Part shown: positions 1 to 9,957 of the stretch, piece after piece
How positions within the stretch are numbered: the stretch's first letter is position 1
Layout of the letters: every line of letters starts with the position of its first letter
Assembly: GCF_024298965.1 (NCBI RefSeq)
Contig: NZ_CP085193.1
Coordinates: 10,912,001 to 10,976,000, forward strand
Direction: 5' to 3'
DNA from: Streptomyces rapamycinicus NRRL 5491
Lineage (GTDB): Bacteria > Actinomycetota > Actinomycetes > Streptomycetales > Streptomycetaceae
Length of the DNA stretch: 64,000 nt
Program-made: the position numbers and the translations under genes
The notes under the pieces: model-generated
Told to the model about the DNA's origin: nothing
Seen by the model: the letters and a program-made list of their open reading frames with translations, nothing else
Databases searched by the model: none

Positions 1-2115
1 CTCTTCGAGGAGGTGCGGGGGCCGCGCTCCGGGACGCCCGGCGACGCCGACCCGTCGCACCGGCAGGCCGTGCGCCTGAGCTCCGTCACCCCCGCCGTCG
101 ACCGGCTCGCCGAGCAGCCGGTGCTGGAGGTGACCTGGGCGCGGGAGGACGCGCTGTCCTTCCCGCTGTGCCTGGCCACCCGGGGCGGCCAGGACTGCGC
201 ACCCGTCGAGGACGTCAGCGTGGCGCGCGGGAATGTGGTGCTGGTCGACCACGGCCGCTCGCTGACCCATCGCTGCGGCACACCGGAGACCCTCACCGTG
301 CCGCCCGTCCCCGCCGTCGCCGGGTCCTGTGATCCCCCCGCCTTCGGCTGCTTCGACAAGGACGCCGGGAACGCGCCCGCCCGGCTCGTCGACTCCCTGC
401 TGGACCGGGCCCGCCACGGGCGGCAACTGACCCCCGACGACGTACGGGAGCTGTTCACCACCGTCGGCCCGGAGGCCACCGGCCGGGCCGGGATCGGTCT
501 GGAGCCGGCCGGGCGGCGGCGCGAGAAGGTCGTGCCGGGCACCGCGTACGCCCAGGCCGAGGCGTTGCGGACGCTTCTCGCCCAGTCCGTCTACCCCGGG
601 ATCGTGCCGCGCTTCCGGCCCGTACTGCACCAGTCCCCCGTCACCCAGGCCGTGCCCTTCCCCGATCCGCGCCATATCGCGGCCGGGCAGGCCGAGCATC
701 TGGCCGCCATCCCGGGGCGGGTGCGGCAGCGGCTGACGGAGCTGTGGCGCGGCGCCCGCGACCGCGACGGGCTCTCGGACGAGGAGATCGCCGAGCTGAC
801 CGTCCTGTTCGGACTGCGCGTCCTGGAGCGCCTCGAACTCGCCCGCCACCCCGTCCGCGCGCTGCGCGAGCTGCTGCACCGCTGCGACCGGCTGCTCGAC
901 GCCAAGCTGGGGCGCCTGGCCGCACTGACCGCCAGAGCACGGGCGGGCACCGTCCTGGACGGGCGCATCGCCTGGGAGATCGCGCACAGTTGGGGCCGGG
1001 CGTACGCCGCCGGGCTGCGCCCGGAGGATCCGGTGCTGCACGGTCCGGCCGCCGCTCTCGTCCAGGACCCACGGGCCGCGCTCCCCGCCGTCAGCGTCGA
1101 GGACGGCGACGAGACCTGGACACCGCGCCGCGATCTGCTCACCTCCCGCCCCCGGGACCGCCACTTCGTCGGTGAGCTGGAGGACGACGGCCGCATCGCG
1201 CTGCGCTTCGGCGACGGCCGGTACGGCGCCGTGCCGAGGCCCGGGGCGCGTCTCGCGGTCCACTACCGGACCGGCGGCGGCACGGCGGGCAACGTCGGCC
1301 CCGAGGCCATCAACCACCTGGTGCTGTGCCGGGATCCGGACGCGGCGGACACCGGACAGCCCCTGCCCGTGGCCGGGGTGCGCAATCCGCTGCCCGCCGT
1401 CGGCGGCACCGGGCCCGAGCCGGTCGAACAGGTCCGCCGGCTCGCCCCGCTCGATCTGAGGCGCACCCGGCACCGGGCCATCACCGCCGAGGACTACGCG
1501 GCGCTCGCCTCCGAACTGCCCGGGGTGCGGCGCGCGGCGGCGGAGATCCGCTGGACCGGCAGTGTGCGGGAGGCCCATATCGCCATTGACGCGTACGGGA
1601 CCGGGGCACCGCCCCCCGCCCTCCTCGACGCGGTCGCACACGCCCTGGAGGGCTACCGCCGGATCGGACACGACCTGGTGGTCGGTCCGGCCCGCGCCGT
1701 GCCACTGGACATCGCGATCGAGGTGTGCGCCGCGCCCGGACACCAGCACGGGCAGATCCTCGCCGAGCTGTACCGGGCGCTGGGCGGCCGCCGGTTCTCC
1801 GGCGGGCGGCTCGGCTTCTTCCACCCCGACGCGCTGACCTTCGGCGAACCGGTGCGGCTCAGCCGCCTGGTGGCCGTCGCGGCGGCGGTGCCGGGGGTGC
1901 TGAGCGTTGCGGTCACCCGGCTGCGACGGCTGTGGCACGAGGGGCTGGAGGGGCCGAAGGAGCCCGATGACGGCACCTCGTACGAGACGTCACACGGCGA
2001 GGCGCCGACGGAGGGCATCCTGCGCATCGGCCCCCTGGAGATCGCCCAATGCGACAACGACCCCGACCGGCCCGAGAACGGCCACCTGGTCATCGAGCTG
2101 AAGGGGGCCCGATGA
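1..2115 (+). CDS. Baseplate assembly protein (J/gp47-like), 5' partial
   Basis: The reading frame is open to the window edge: a GTG at 13 is possible, but the four codons before it are also in frame, so the true start is probably upstream. About 704 residues are visible. Two hallmarks of phage-tail/CIS baseplate J-like proteins are present: an F-G-D-G-x-x-G segment near residue 400, followed by a G-N-V turn, and a T-A-E-D-Y..LPGVRRA block from about residue 490 that opens the C-terminal half. The family builds the wedge ring around the tail hub in contractile tails. Its stop overlaps the next start (ATGA at 2112-2115), so the two genes are translationally coupled. The family is clear; assignment to an extracellular contractile injection system rather than a prophage rests on the neighbours and is inferred. 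Confidence 0.85.
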   Translation, partial: LFEEVRGPRSGTPGDADPSHRQAVRLSSVTPAVDRLAEQPVLEVTWAREDALSFPLCLATRGGQDCAPVEDVSVARGNVVLVDHGRSLTHRCGTPETLTVPPVPAVAGSCDPPAFGCFDKDAGNAPARLVDSLLDRARHGRQLTPDDVRELFTTVGPEATGRAGIGLEPAGRRREKVVPGTAYAQAEALRTLLAQSVYPGIVPRFRPVLHQSPVTQAVPFPDPRHIAAGQAEHLAAIPGRVRQRLTELWRGARDRDGLSDEEIAELTVLFGLRVLERLELARHPVRALRELLHRCDRLLDAKLGRLAALTARARAGTVLDGRIAWEIAHSWGRAYAAGLRPEDPVLHGPAAALVQDPRAALPAVSVEDGDETWTPRRDLLTSRPRDRHFVGELEDDGRIALRFGDGRYGAVPRPGARLAVHYRTGGGTAGNVGPEAINHLVLCRDPDAADTGQPLPVAGVRNPLPAVGGTGPEPVEQVRRLAPLDLRRTRHRAITAEDYAALASELPGVRRAAAEIRWTGSVREAHIAIDAYGTGAPPPALLDAVAHALEGYRRIGHDLVVGPARAVPLDIAIEVCAAPGHQHGQILAELYRALGGRRFSGGRLGFFHPDALTFGEPVRLSRLVAVAAAVPGVLSVAVTRLRRLWHEGLEGPKEPDDGTSYETSHGEAPTEGILRIGPLEIAQCDNDPDRPENGHLVIELKGAR

Positions 2116-5100
2116 GCGACCACCCCGACCACGTCAACTCCGGCGACAGCGGCTGCGGTTGCGGTTGCGGAGGCCACGACGAGCGCCGGGCCGCCCCCGG
2201 CACCCCGCACAACCCGCCCGGCCGCACCGCCCTGGACTATCGCGTCGGCGACTACGGCGCGTTCCTGGCCGCCATGCTCGACCGGCTCGCCTCGCCCGCC
2301 TACCCCGCGCTGCGCGGCCTGACCGTACGCACCCCGGACGACCCGGCCATCGGGCTGCTGGACGCCTGGGCGGTCCTGGGCGACCTGCTGACCTTCCACT
2401 CCGAGCGGATCGCCGACGAGGGCTATCTGCGCACCGCCCACGACCCCCGCTCGCTCGCCCTCCTGGGGCGGCTGGTGGGGCATGTGCCACGGCCGGGCGT
2501 GGCCGCCGACACCCATCTCGCGTACACCCTGGACCGGGATCCGCGCGCCGAGGACGTCGTGGTGACCATTCCGCGCGGGGCCATCAGCCACAGCGTCCCG
2601 GCGGCCTCCGACGAGGAGTCGCAGACTTACCAGACGAGCGAGGACCTGACGGCCCGGTGGGCGTGGAACGAACTGGCGGTGCGCCGCCGCCGGCCCGCCC
2701 TGATCGGCCCCGACGACCTGCGGCGCCGCTCGGAACTGCTGGTGTCCGGGACCTCGCTCGGGCTGACCGTGGGCGACCAGTTGCTCTTCGTCTTCGGCGG
2801 GACGGCGGAGTCCGGGGGCGGCGGCCGACACTTGCTGCTGCCGGTGGCGCGGGTGAGCGTCGACCGCGACGAGGACGTGACGGCGATCGGGCTGCCACAG
2901 TCCGCCCCGCCGTCCCTCAAGGAGTTGGTGGACGAGGTACGCCGGTGGATCACCGACCCGGAGGCGGACGAGGACCCGGACGACCGGGGGGACGCCGAAC
3001 CCACGCCGGACCACCCCGATCCGCGTCCCGTCAGCCGGCTGATCGAGGACTTCGACGCGCAGGTCCTGGCGCCGCTGCGGGGCGACCTGGACGGAATCAC
3101 CACGTCCGGGCAGCTCGCCCGGCGGCTCGCCGAACCGCATGACCGGCTGGCGGAGGCGCAGGTGCTGGCCGCCCCGTACGAGGAGGTCGCCGCCTGGTTC
3201 GAGCGGCTGGAGGCGGTGATCGGCGAACTGCGGGAGCGGGCGGGAGAGTTGGACGCCGCCGGGTCCGGCGAGGTGCGGCTGCGGTCCCAGCTCGCCGAGG
3301 ACCGGCCCCCCGCGGCCGACAGCGCCACCGAAACCGACGGCCCCGCCGCCGGGGCCCACGGCTCCGCCACCGGGCCCGCCCACGGCACCGCCGCCGTGCG
3401 CGCGCTCGGCGCCGTCCTGCCCGCCCTGCGCACCCGCGTCGTACGGCCCCCGTCCGGCGCCCGCGCCACTGCGGCGCACGATCCGCGGCGGCTCTTCGGG
3501 CCGGGTTCCGACCTGGCCGCCGGGCTGCTGTCGGCCCTCGATCCGAGGGTGCGGAGCGGGATGTACACGGCGTGGCGCCGCGCCGCCCCGGCCGCCACCA
3601 CCCCGCCGGGTACCGTCCCGCTGCTGCGCGAGCTGCTGGCGATGCGGGTGACGGCCGCGCCCTTCGGAGCGATGGCGCCGCTCAAGCCGGTGCAGGACGA
3701 CCGGGGCCGGGTCATCCGGCAGACCGACTGGCCGCTGACCGGCGGTGAGCTGACCGCCGTACGGATCGTGTACGACACGGCGGTCAAGGCGCCGGTGAAG
3801 GCGGAGTTCCAGCACATCGAGACCGGGACGTCATGGCAGCGCAGCGAGAACCTGCCGCAGACCGCCGAGTTCGAGCTCGGCCCCGGGAAAGTCCAGCTGT
3901 CCACCCGCGTCGGCCAGGACCACGACCTGGGCTGGCTCCGGGGCCGCCCCACCGATTCGCAGGAGCCCGGTGTCACCGCCACCCTGCTGCCCGGACTGCC
4001 CGCGCTCACCCTGTTCGTGTCCCGGCCCGCCGAGGACGGGCGGGTGCACGTGGTCGTGGACAACGGGGACACCAAGCAGTGGATGCTCAGCCGTGGCGAA
4101 CCACCGAAACAGATCGGCTACGGCGCCTATGAACTGACGCTGCGCTTCACCCCCGGCAGTGAGCCCCCGGCCGTCGAGATCGGCATCGCCACCGTGCCCG
4201 AGCCCACCAACCGCTATGTGCTGCCGCTGGATTCGGTGCAGAACTCCATCACGGTGGGCAGCTGGGTGGCCATCGAGCGCCCCCGCAAGGGGTCCGGTGA
4301 GCCGGACGGCGTCCCGGGCGACAAGAAGCTCGCCTCCGTCACCACCCGCGTCGTCACCGTGCGCACCGCCGCGTACACCAACTACGGCATCACCGGCCGC
4401 GGCACCCAGCTGACCCTCGCCGACCCATGGCTCGACGAGCACGATGTGCTGCTCTCCGCGATCCGCGACACCACCGTGTACGCGGGCGGTGAACCGCTGC
4501 GCCCGGCGGACGAGCCGCTGGGCGAGGATGTGCACGGCAACGAGATCGAGCTCGCCGAGCTGTACGACGGGCTGCGGCCCGGCCGCCGGATCATCGTCTC
4601 CGGCGAGCGCACCGACATCCCGGGTCCGGGCGGGCCGGGCGGCCCGCCCGGGGTCCGGGGCACGGAGCTCGCGGTGATCGCCGCCGTGGACCAGCGCGTC
4701 GACCCCGACCTGCCCGGCGACCATGTGCACACCACGCTCACCCTCACCGCCGATCTGGCCTATCGCTACCGCCGCGAGACGGTCCGCGTCCAGGGCAATG
4801 TCGTGCCCGCCACGCACGGCGAGAGCCGGGACGAGCCCATCGGCAGCGGCGACCCGGCCGTGGCCGGCCAGACCTTCACGCTGTGGCAGTCGCCGCTGAC
4901 CTGGCTCCCCGCGGACAACCCCCTGGGCGCCGTCCCCGCCCTCGAGATCCGCGTCGACGGGCTGCTGTGGCACCGGGTGGACAGCCTCGCCGGACGCGGG
5001 CCGCGCGAGCGCGTCTACGTCACCGGGACCACCGCCGACGGACGGACCACGGTGACCTTCGGCGACGGGGTGCACGGGGCCCGGCTGCCCCGCGGCCACG

Positions 5101-6056
5101 AGAACGTACGGGCCCGCTACCGCTTCGGCACCGGCGAGGCCGCCAACGTGCCCGCGGACCGGATCACCCAGGCCCTCACCCGGCCCCTCGGTGTCACCGC
5201 CGTCACCAATCCGCAGCCCGCCACCGGGGGCGCGGACGGCGACGGTCCGGGCCTGACCCGCCGTACCATCCCGCTCGCGGTCTCCGCGCTCGACCGGCTG
5301 GTCTCCCTCCAGGACTACGAGGACTTCGCCCGGTCCCGCGCGGGCATCGGCCGGGCCGCCGCCCGCGAACTCTTCGACGGGCGGCGCAGGGTGCTCCATG
5401 TGACCGTGGCCGGGGTGGACGACGCGCCGATCGGCGCCGACGCGGAGGTGCTGCGCGCCCTGCGCACCTCGCTGACCGCCTACGGGGACACCCGGCTGCC
5501 GGTCCGGGTGGACGTGCGGGAGCTGGTGCTGCTGGTGCTGGTGGCACGGGTGAAGGTGGCGCCGGACCACTCCTGGGAGCTGGTCGAACCCCGGCTGCGC
5601 CAGGCCCTGCTGCGCGAACTGGGCTATCCGGGGCGCGAGTTGGGGCAACCGGCCGCGCTCTCCGAGGTGCTGGCCACCGCCCAGTCGGTGCCCGGTGTCG
5701 ACTACGTGGACGTGGACGCCTTCACCGGAGTCCCGGCCGCCAGCACCCCGGGGGAACTGGCCGACCTGGCCGCCCGGCTCACCGAGCCCGGCGCGGTGGT
5801 CCCCGCCCGGCCCGCCGAGTACGCCGAGGACACCTACCGGGTCACCGCAACGGACGGCGAGACACTCACCGGCATCGCCGGACGCCACGGCATCCCGCTC
5901 GCCGAACTGCTGCGCCTCAACCCCGACATCACCGACACCCGCCGCCTCGCCGAGGGCCGCTCGGTGTCCGTCTTCCGCGGCATCCGCCCGGCGCGGCTCG
6001 CGATGTTCTCACCCGATGTCCCGGACACGCTGATCCTCACGGAGGTCACCTCATGA
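2112..6056 (+). CDS. Large baseplate assembly protein with C-terminal LysM-like domain
   Basis: This is a 1314-residue protein whose ATG overlaps the upstream stop. Residues about 12-20 form a C-G-C-G-C-G-G-H cluster that could bind metal. The middle is long and charged, without recognisable motifs. The baseplate J-like hallmarks recur: V-T-F-G-D-G-V-H-G-A near residue 982, a G-E-A-A-N-V turn, and S-L-Q-D-Y-E-D-F near 1065. Residues about 1240-1290 look like a LysM fold: a Y-R-V-x-x-G-E-T-L start, an A-x-R-H-G-I-P helix, L-x-x-L-N-P-D-I, then a G-x-x-V-x-V-F end. LysM domains bind peptidoglycan. In contractile tails LysM is usually on a small hub protein, so the fusion here is notable. Pairs of a smaller and a larger baseplate protein are normal in actinobacterial CIS clusters. 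Confidence 0.87.
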   Translation: MSDHPDHVNSGDSGCGCGCGGHDERRAAPGTPHNPPGRTALDYRVGDYGAFLAAMLDRLASPAYPALRGLTVRTPDDPAIGLLDAWAVLGDLLTFHSERIADEGYLRTAHDPRSLALLGRLVGHVPRPGVAADTHLAYTLDRDPRAEDVVVTIPRGAISHSVPAASDEESQTYQTSEDLTARWAWNELAVRRRRPALIGPDDLRRRSELLVSGTSLGLTVGDQLLFVFGGTAESGGGGRHLLLPVARVSVDRDEDVTAIGLPQSAPPSLKELVDEVRRWITDPEADEDPDDRGDAEPTPDHPDPRPVSRLIEDFDAQVLAPLRGDLDGITTSGQLARRLAEPHDRLAEAQVLAAPYEEVAAWFERLEAVIGELRERAGELDAAGSGEVRLRSQLAEDRPPAADSATETDGPAAGAHGSATGPAHGTAAVRALGAVLPALRTRVVRPPSGARATAAHDPRRLFGPGSDLAAGLLSALDPRVRSGMYTAWRRAAPAATTPPGTVPLLRELLAMRVTAAPFGAMAPLKPVQDDRGRVIRQTDWPLTGGELTAVRIVYDTAVKAPVKAEFQHIETGTSWQRSENLPQTAEFELGPGKVQLSTRVGQDHDLGWLRGRPTDSQEPGVTATLLPGLPALTLFVSRPAEDGRVHVVVDNGDTKQWMLSRGEPPKQIGYGAYELTLRFTPGSEPPAVEIGIATVPEPTNRYVLPLDSVQNSITVGSWVAIERPRKGSGEPDGVPGDKKLASVTTRVVTVRTAAYTNYGITGRGTQLTLADPWLDEHDVLLSAIRDTTVYAGGEPLRPADEPLGEDVHGNEIELAELYDGLRPGRRIIVSGERTDIPGPGGPGGPPGVRGTELAVIAAVDQRVDPDLPGDHVHTTLTLTADLAYRYRRETVRVQGNVVPATHGESRDEPIGSGDPAVAGQTFTLWQSPLTWLPADNPLGAVPALEIRVDGLLWHRVDSLAGRGPRERVYVTGTTADGRTTVTFGDGVHGARLPRGHENVRARYRFGTGEAANVPADRITQALTRPLGVTAVTNPQPATGGADGDGPGLTRRTIPLAVSALDRLVSLQDYEDFARSRAGIGRAAARELFDGRRRVLHVTVAGVDDAPIGADAEVLRALRTSLTAYGDTRLPVRVDVRELVLLVLVARVKVAPDHSWELVEPRLRQALLRELGYPGRELGQPAALSEVLATAQSVPGVDYVDVDAFTGVPAASTPGELADLAARLTEPGAVVPARPAEYAEDTYRVTATDGETLTGIAGRHGIPLAELLRLNPDITDTRRLAEGRSVSVFRGIRPARLAMFSPDVPDTLILTEVTS

Positions 6057-8230
6057 GCAGGGAGCCGGACGGGCTCGCCGAGCTGCTTCCGCAGTGGCAC
6101 CGCCTCAGGGACGCCGAGGCGGGCGAGCCCCTGCGCGCCCTGCTCGCCGTGATCGCCGAGCAGGTCGATCGGGTACGCGAGGGGGTGGAGCACCAGTACG
6201 ACGACTGGTTCGTGGAGACCGCCACCGCATGGGTGCTGCCGTACCTCGGCGATCTGGTGGGCTACCGCCCGCTGCCCGGTTACGAGCGGGTGCCGGCCAC
6301 CGGACTGCGCGACGGCGGGCCGCCGGACGCGTCCCTGGCGCGGCTGGCCGAGGCGCTGGCGCCACGCCGGGACGTGGCCGCCACCGTGGCCTACCGGCGG
6401 CGCAAGGGCACGCTCGCGCTGCTGGAGGAGCTCTCCGCGTCGGTGGCCGGATGGCCAGCCCGCGCCGTCGAGCTCTCCCGGCTCACCGCGCACCACCAGC
6501 CGGTCAAGCTCTACGGCGGGACCGGCGGCGCTGCGGCGGACCTGCGCAGACTCTCCCGGGGCCGGCTGGCCGATCTGCGGGACGGGGCGGCGCTGGACCT
6601 GGCGGGCGGGCCGTTCGGCACGGTGGCGCGCTCGGTGGACGTACGGCGCGCGGGCTCCCGGCGCGGACAGGGCGGCCACACCCCGGCCGGGGTCGGGCTG
6701 TTCGTATGGCGGCTGAAGCCGTACCACGTGACCAGGGCGCCCGCGTACTGCGTCGACCGGGCCCGCAACCTCTACACCTTCTCGATCCTCGGCAATGACA
6801 CGCCGCTGGTGACCCGGCCCGAACCCGAGCCGTCCGCCACGAGTATCGCCGCCATCGACAACGTGCCCGCGTACCTCCGCCGACGGCAGCTCGCCGGCCA
6901 TCTCCTCGACACTTACGGACCGGGCAAGAGCCTCACCATCTGGCGGGACGGCCACGACGAGCCCGTGCCGCCGTCGGACATCGTGGTGGCCGATCTGACG
7001 GACTGGCGCTACCGCGCCAAGCGCGGCCAGGTGGTCATCGACCCCGAACTCGGCCGGATCGCCTTCGGCTCGCGCACCGCGCCCCGCCACGGCGTCTGGG
7101 TCACCTACCACTACGCGTCCCCCGACGACATGGGCGGCGGGGAGTACGACCGGGACGACCGCGAGACCTCCCCGGCCGCCGAGGTCTACCGGGTCGGGCC
7201 GGGGTGCCCGTACCAGCGGATCATGGACGCGTACCGGCAGTGGCGGCATGACCGGCGGGGCGGGCGATGCGGCCCCGAGGGCATCATCGAGATCACCCAC
7301 AGCGGTGCCTACCAGGAGCAGCTGGACTTCGACCTGGACCCGGGCGACCGGCTCGAACTGCGCGCCGCCGAGGGCACCCGGCCGGTGATCCGGCTGCTGG
7401 ACTGGTACAGCAACCGCCCCGACGCGCTCAACATCCGGGCGCGGGAGGAGCACGGGAACACCGGTGGCGAGGCGCCGCGCATCGTGCTGGACGGGCTGCT
7501 GATCGCGGGGCGCGGCCTCAACGTCACCGGGCCGGTCGGCGCCGTGGTGCTGCGCCACTGCACCCTCGTCCCGGGCTGGTCCCTGGAGCCGGAGTGCGAG
7601 CCGCGCTCGCCCGACGAGCCCAGCCTGGTCCTGGAGCGCACCACCGCCTGCGTCCAGATCGAGCGCAGCGTCCTCGGCACCATCGAGGTGATCGGCGAGG
7701 AGGTGCACACCGACCCGCTCGCCCTCCATATCCGCGACTCCATCCTGGACGCCACCGGACACGACCGCCCGGCGCTGTCCGCCCCGGACTGCCGCCACGC
7801 CCACGCCGTACTGCACGCCCACCGCACCACCGTCATCGGCGAAGTGCACACCCACGCCGTGCGGATCGGCGAGAACAGCCTCTTCACCGGGCGGATGCAC
7901 GTGGCCCGGCGCGGTGTCGGATGTCTGCGGTTCAGCTATGTGCCGCCGGGCTCGCGCACCCCGCGCCGCCACCGCTGCCAGCCGGATCTGGTGGGGGCCG
8001 AGGAGGCGTCGCGGGTGCGGCCGCTGTTCGGCGGCGAGCGCTACGGCACTCCGGTGTACGGGCGGTTGGCGGCCGGTTGCGCGGAGGAGATCCGCCGGGG
8101 CGCCGAGGACGGCGCCGAGATGGGCGCGTTCCACGACCTGTACCAGCCGCAGCGCGAGGACAGCCTGCGGGCGCGGCTCGCGGAGTACGCGCCGGCGGGC
8201 ACGGACGCGGGAGTCATCGCCGTGACGTGA
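6053..8230 (+). CDS. Tail protein: P2-I-like N-terminus fused to beta-helix-like C-terminus
   Basis: This 725-residue protein starts at an ATG overlapping the upstream stop. The N-terminal ~150 residues, with Y-D-D-W-F-V-E and P-Y-L-G-D-L-V-G-Y-R-P near residues 45-70, match the tail protein I family, which sits at the rim of the baseplate and carries fibres. Residues about 410-620 alternate short beta-like stretches (I-V-L-D-G-L-L-I, V-V-L-R-H-C-T-L, V-Q-I-E-R-S-V-L, L-H-I-R-D-S-I-L), the pattern of a right-handed parallel beta-helix. That fold is common in tail spikes and in polysaccharide-binding proteins. I infer a structural or target-contact role at the baseplate. Catalytic residues of a lyase cannot be assigned from sequence alone. 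Confidence 0.8.
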   Translation: MSREPDGLAELLPQWHRLRDAEAGEPLRALLAVIAEQVDRVREGVEHQYDDWFVETATAWVLPYLGDLVGYRPLPGYERVPATGLRDGGPPDASLARLAEALAPRRDVAATVAYRRRKGTLALLEELSASVAGWPARAVELSRLTAHHQPVKLYGGTGGAAADLRRLSRGRLADLRDGAALDLAGGPFGTVARSVDVRRAGSRRGQGGHTPAGVGLFVWRLKPYHVTRAPAYCVDRARNLYTFSILGNDTPLVTRPEPEPSATSIAAIDNVPAYLRRRQLAGHLLDTYGPGKSLTIWRDGHDEPVPPSDIVVADLTDWRYRAKRGQVVIDPELGRIAFGSRTAPRHGVWVTYHYASPDDMGGGEYDRDDRETSPAAEVYRVGPGCPYQRIMDAYRQWRHDRRGGRCGPEGIIEITHSGAYQEQLDFDLDPGDRLELRAAEGTRPVIRLLDWYSNRPDALNIRAREEHGNTGGEAPRIVLDGLLIAGRGLNVTGPVGAVVLRHCTLVPGWSLEPECEPRSPDEPSLVLERTTACVQIERSVLGTIEVIGEEVHTDPLALHIRDSILDATGHDRPALSAPDCRHAHAVLHAHRTTVIGEVHTHAVRIGENSLFTGRMHVARRGVGCLRFSYVPPGSRTPRRHRCQPDLVGAEEASRVRPLFGGERYGTPVYGRLAAGCAEEIRRGAEDGAEMGAFHDLYQPQREDSLRARLAEYAPAGTDAGVIAVT

Positions 8231-8342
8231 GCCGATGTGACACCGACACCGACGCACCGGCCGGCCAGCCAGTCAGCCCGCCCGCCCGCCCGTCCGAGCC
8301 GCGCCCGCCAGACTTCCGAACCTTCCGAGGGGGACCCCTTCC

Positions 8343-9878
8343 ATGCACGCCGATCTCTCCCGACTCACCTTCCGGCCCGACCGGCGCTACTCCGCCGTCG
8401 TCGCCCAGCAGGGCCGCGTACAGCTCGACGCCGACGCCAACGAGCAGACCGCGATTCAGCTCCACCAGGCCCGTACGCTCGCCGCCGACCTGATCGGGCA
8501 GCACGGCGGCCCGTCCGCGGACGCCGGATTCCACATCCGGTTCAAGGGCGGCAGCCGCGATCTGGACGACCTGATCATCGAGGGCGGCCGCTACTACGTG
8601 GACGGCATCCTGTGCGACGCGACCCGGCCGCTGCCCGGTGCGGCGGTCGAGGACGAGGCGGCGGACGGGGCCTCCGGCGCGGAGGGCGAGGCCGACGCGC
8701 CCGAGCCGGACGAGCCGCCCGCCACCTGGACCTACTGGGATCAGCCCGACGCCTACCGGGACCCGGAGCGGCCGGGCGACCGGCTGCCGGAGCAGCGCCC
8801 GTTCCTGGTCGCCCTGAAGGTGTGGGAGCGGTCGGTGGCCGCCGCCGAGGACCCGGCGCTGCGCGAGGTGGCCCTCGGCTCGGCGATGCCGGACACGGCG
8901 GCGCGGGTCAAGGTGGTCTGGCAGGTGCTGCCGGTGGAGAGCGCGGCCCTGGAGCTGGAGAACCCGGGAGGGGCGAGCAAGGAGCAGGTCGGCAAGGCGT
9001 TCGAGGCGTGGGCGCGGAAGGCCACGGCGCCCGGGTCCCGGCTGGCGGCGCGCGCCGAGCGGCCGGAACACGCGGACCAGGACCCCTGCCTGGTCCGCCC
9101 GTACGCCCGCTACCGGGGGCCGGAGAACCAGCTGTACCGGGTGGAGATCCACGAGGGCGGCACGGCGAAGGAGGCCACCTTCAAATGGTCCAGGGAGAAC
9201 GGCTCGGTGGTCCTCCCGGTCGACGAACTCGACGGTACCTGGGTCGAGTTGGCGTCGCTGGGCAGCGACGACAAGCTGGATCTCAACGTCGGGGACCTGG
9301 TGGAGTTCGTGGACACCGCCTACACCAGCCGGGGCGAACCGCTGCCGCTGCTGCGGGTGGAGGAGGCCGACCTGCCGGGGCGGCGGGTGCGGCTGTCCGG
9401 TGAGCCCGAGCCGGGTGTCGGCCGCCGCCCCGAGCTGCGGCCGTTCCTGCGCCGCTGGGACCACCGGGAGACCACCCGGCGCCCTCGCAAGGGCGCGGCG
9501 GCGCGGCTGAGGCGCGGTGCGCTCAAGGTGGAGGAGGGCCGCTGGCTGCCCCTGGAGGACGGAGTCGAGGTGTACTTCGCCCCCGACGGCGCCTACCGTT
9601 CCGGGGACCACTGGCTGATCCCGGCCCGCACCGCCACGGGCAGCGTGGAGTGGCCGCTGAACACGGCCCGCAAACCGCTCCTCCAGGCCCCGGCCGGTAT
9701 CCAGGCGCACTACGCGCCGCTGGCGTGGGTGACCGCCGAGCAGGCGGAGCTCGATCTGCGGATGGTGTTCGGGCCGCTGTCCGTGCCCGCCCCGGCCGCG
9801 GACGCGTCGGCGCTCGCGGCGGAGGCCGAAGCGGCGGCCGGGACCAGGGCCAGGGAGGACGCCGAACCGGAAGCCTAG
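8343..9878 (+). CDS. DUF6519 domain protein of the tail/CIS cluster
   Basis: This 511-residue protein begins M-H-A-D-L-S-R-L-T-F with the motif Q-Q-G-R-V-Q-L-D-A-D-A-N-E-Q near residue 25, the signature of the DUF6519 family that accompanies phage-tail-like baseplate genes. It starts 112 bases after the tail protein and has GGGGGACC just upstream of the ATG. There is no signal peptide or membrane segment. Its molecular role is not established. Position next to the P2-I protein suggests an accessory tail-tip or fibre component. The C-terminal ~40 residues are rich in alanine and glutamate and probably disordered. Confidence 0.8.
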   Translation: MHADLSRLTFRPDRRYSAVVAQQGRVQLDADANEQTAIQLHQARTLAADLIGQHGGPSADAGFHIRFKGGSRDLDDLIIEGGRYYVDGILCDATRPLPGAAVEDEAADGASGAEGEADAPEPDEPPATWTYWDQPDAYRDPERPGDRLPEQRPFLVALKVWERSVAAAEDPALREVALGSAMPDTAARVKVVWQVLPVESAALELENPGGASKEQVGKAFEAWARKATAPGSRLAARAERPEHADQDPCLVRPYARYRGPENQLYRVEIHEGGTAKEATFKWSRENGSVVLPVDELDGTWVELASLGSDDKLDLNVGDLVEFVDTAYTSRGEPLPLLRVEEADLPGRRVRLSGEPEPGVGRRPELRPFLRRWDHRETTRRPRKGAAARLRRGALKVEEGRWLPLEDGVEVYFAPDGAYRSGDHWLIPARTATGSVEWPLNTARKPLLQAPAGIQAHYAPLAWVTAEQAELDLRMVFGPLSVPAPAADASALAAEAEAAAGTRAREDAEPEA

Positions 9879-9957
9879 GCCCGGTCCGGAGCCGATTGAG
9901 TTCCGTGCCCGTGGCATCCGTACATCACCATGCCTCATCCCTAAGGAGCACATCACC

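Noticed and set aside
1653..6100. Very long minus-strand open frames opposite the baseplate genes (1653-3815 and 3831-5888)
   Set aside because: Extreme GC content at third positions keeps antisense frames open. They have biased arginine/glycine/histidine composition and no family motifs, while the plus-strand frames have clear domains.
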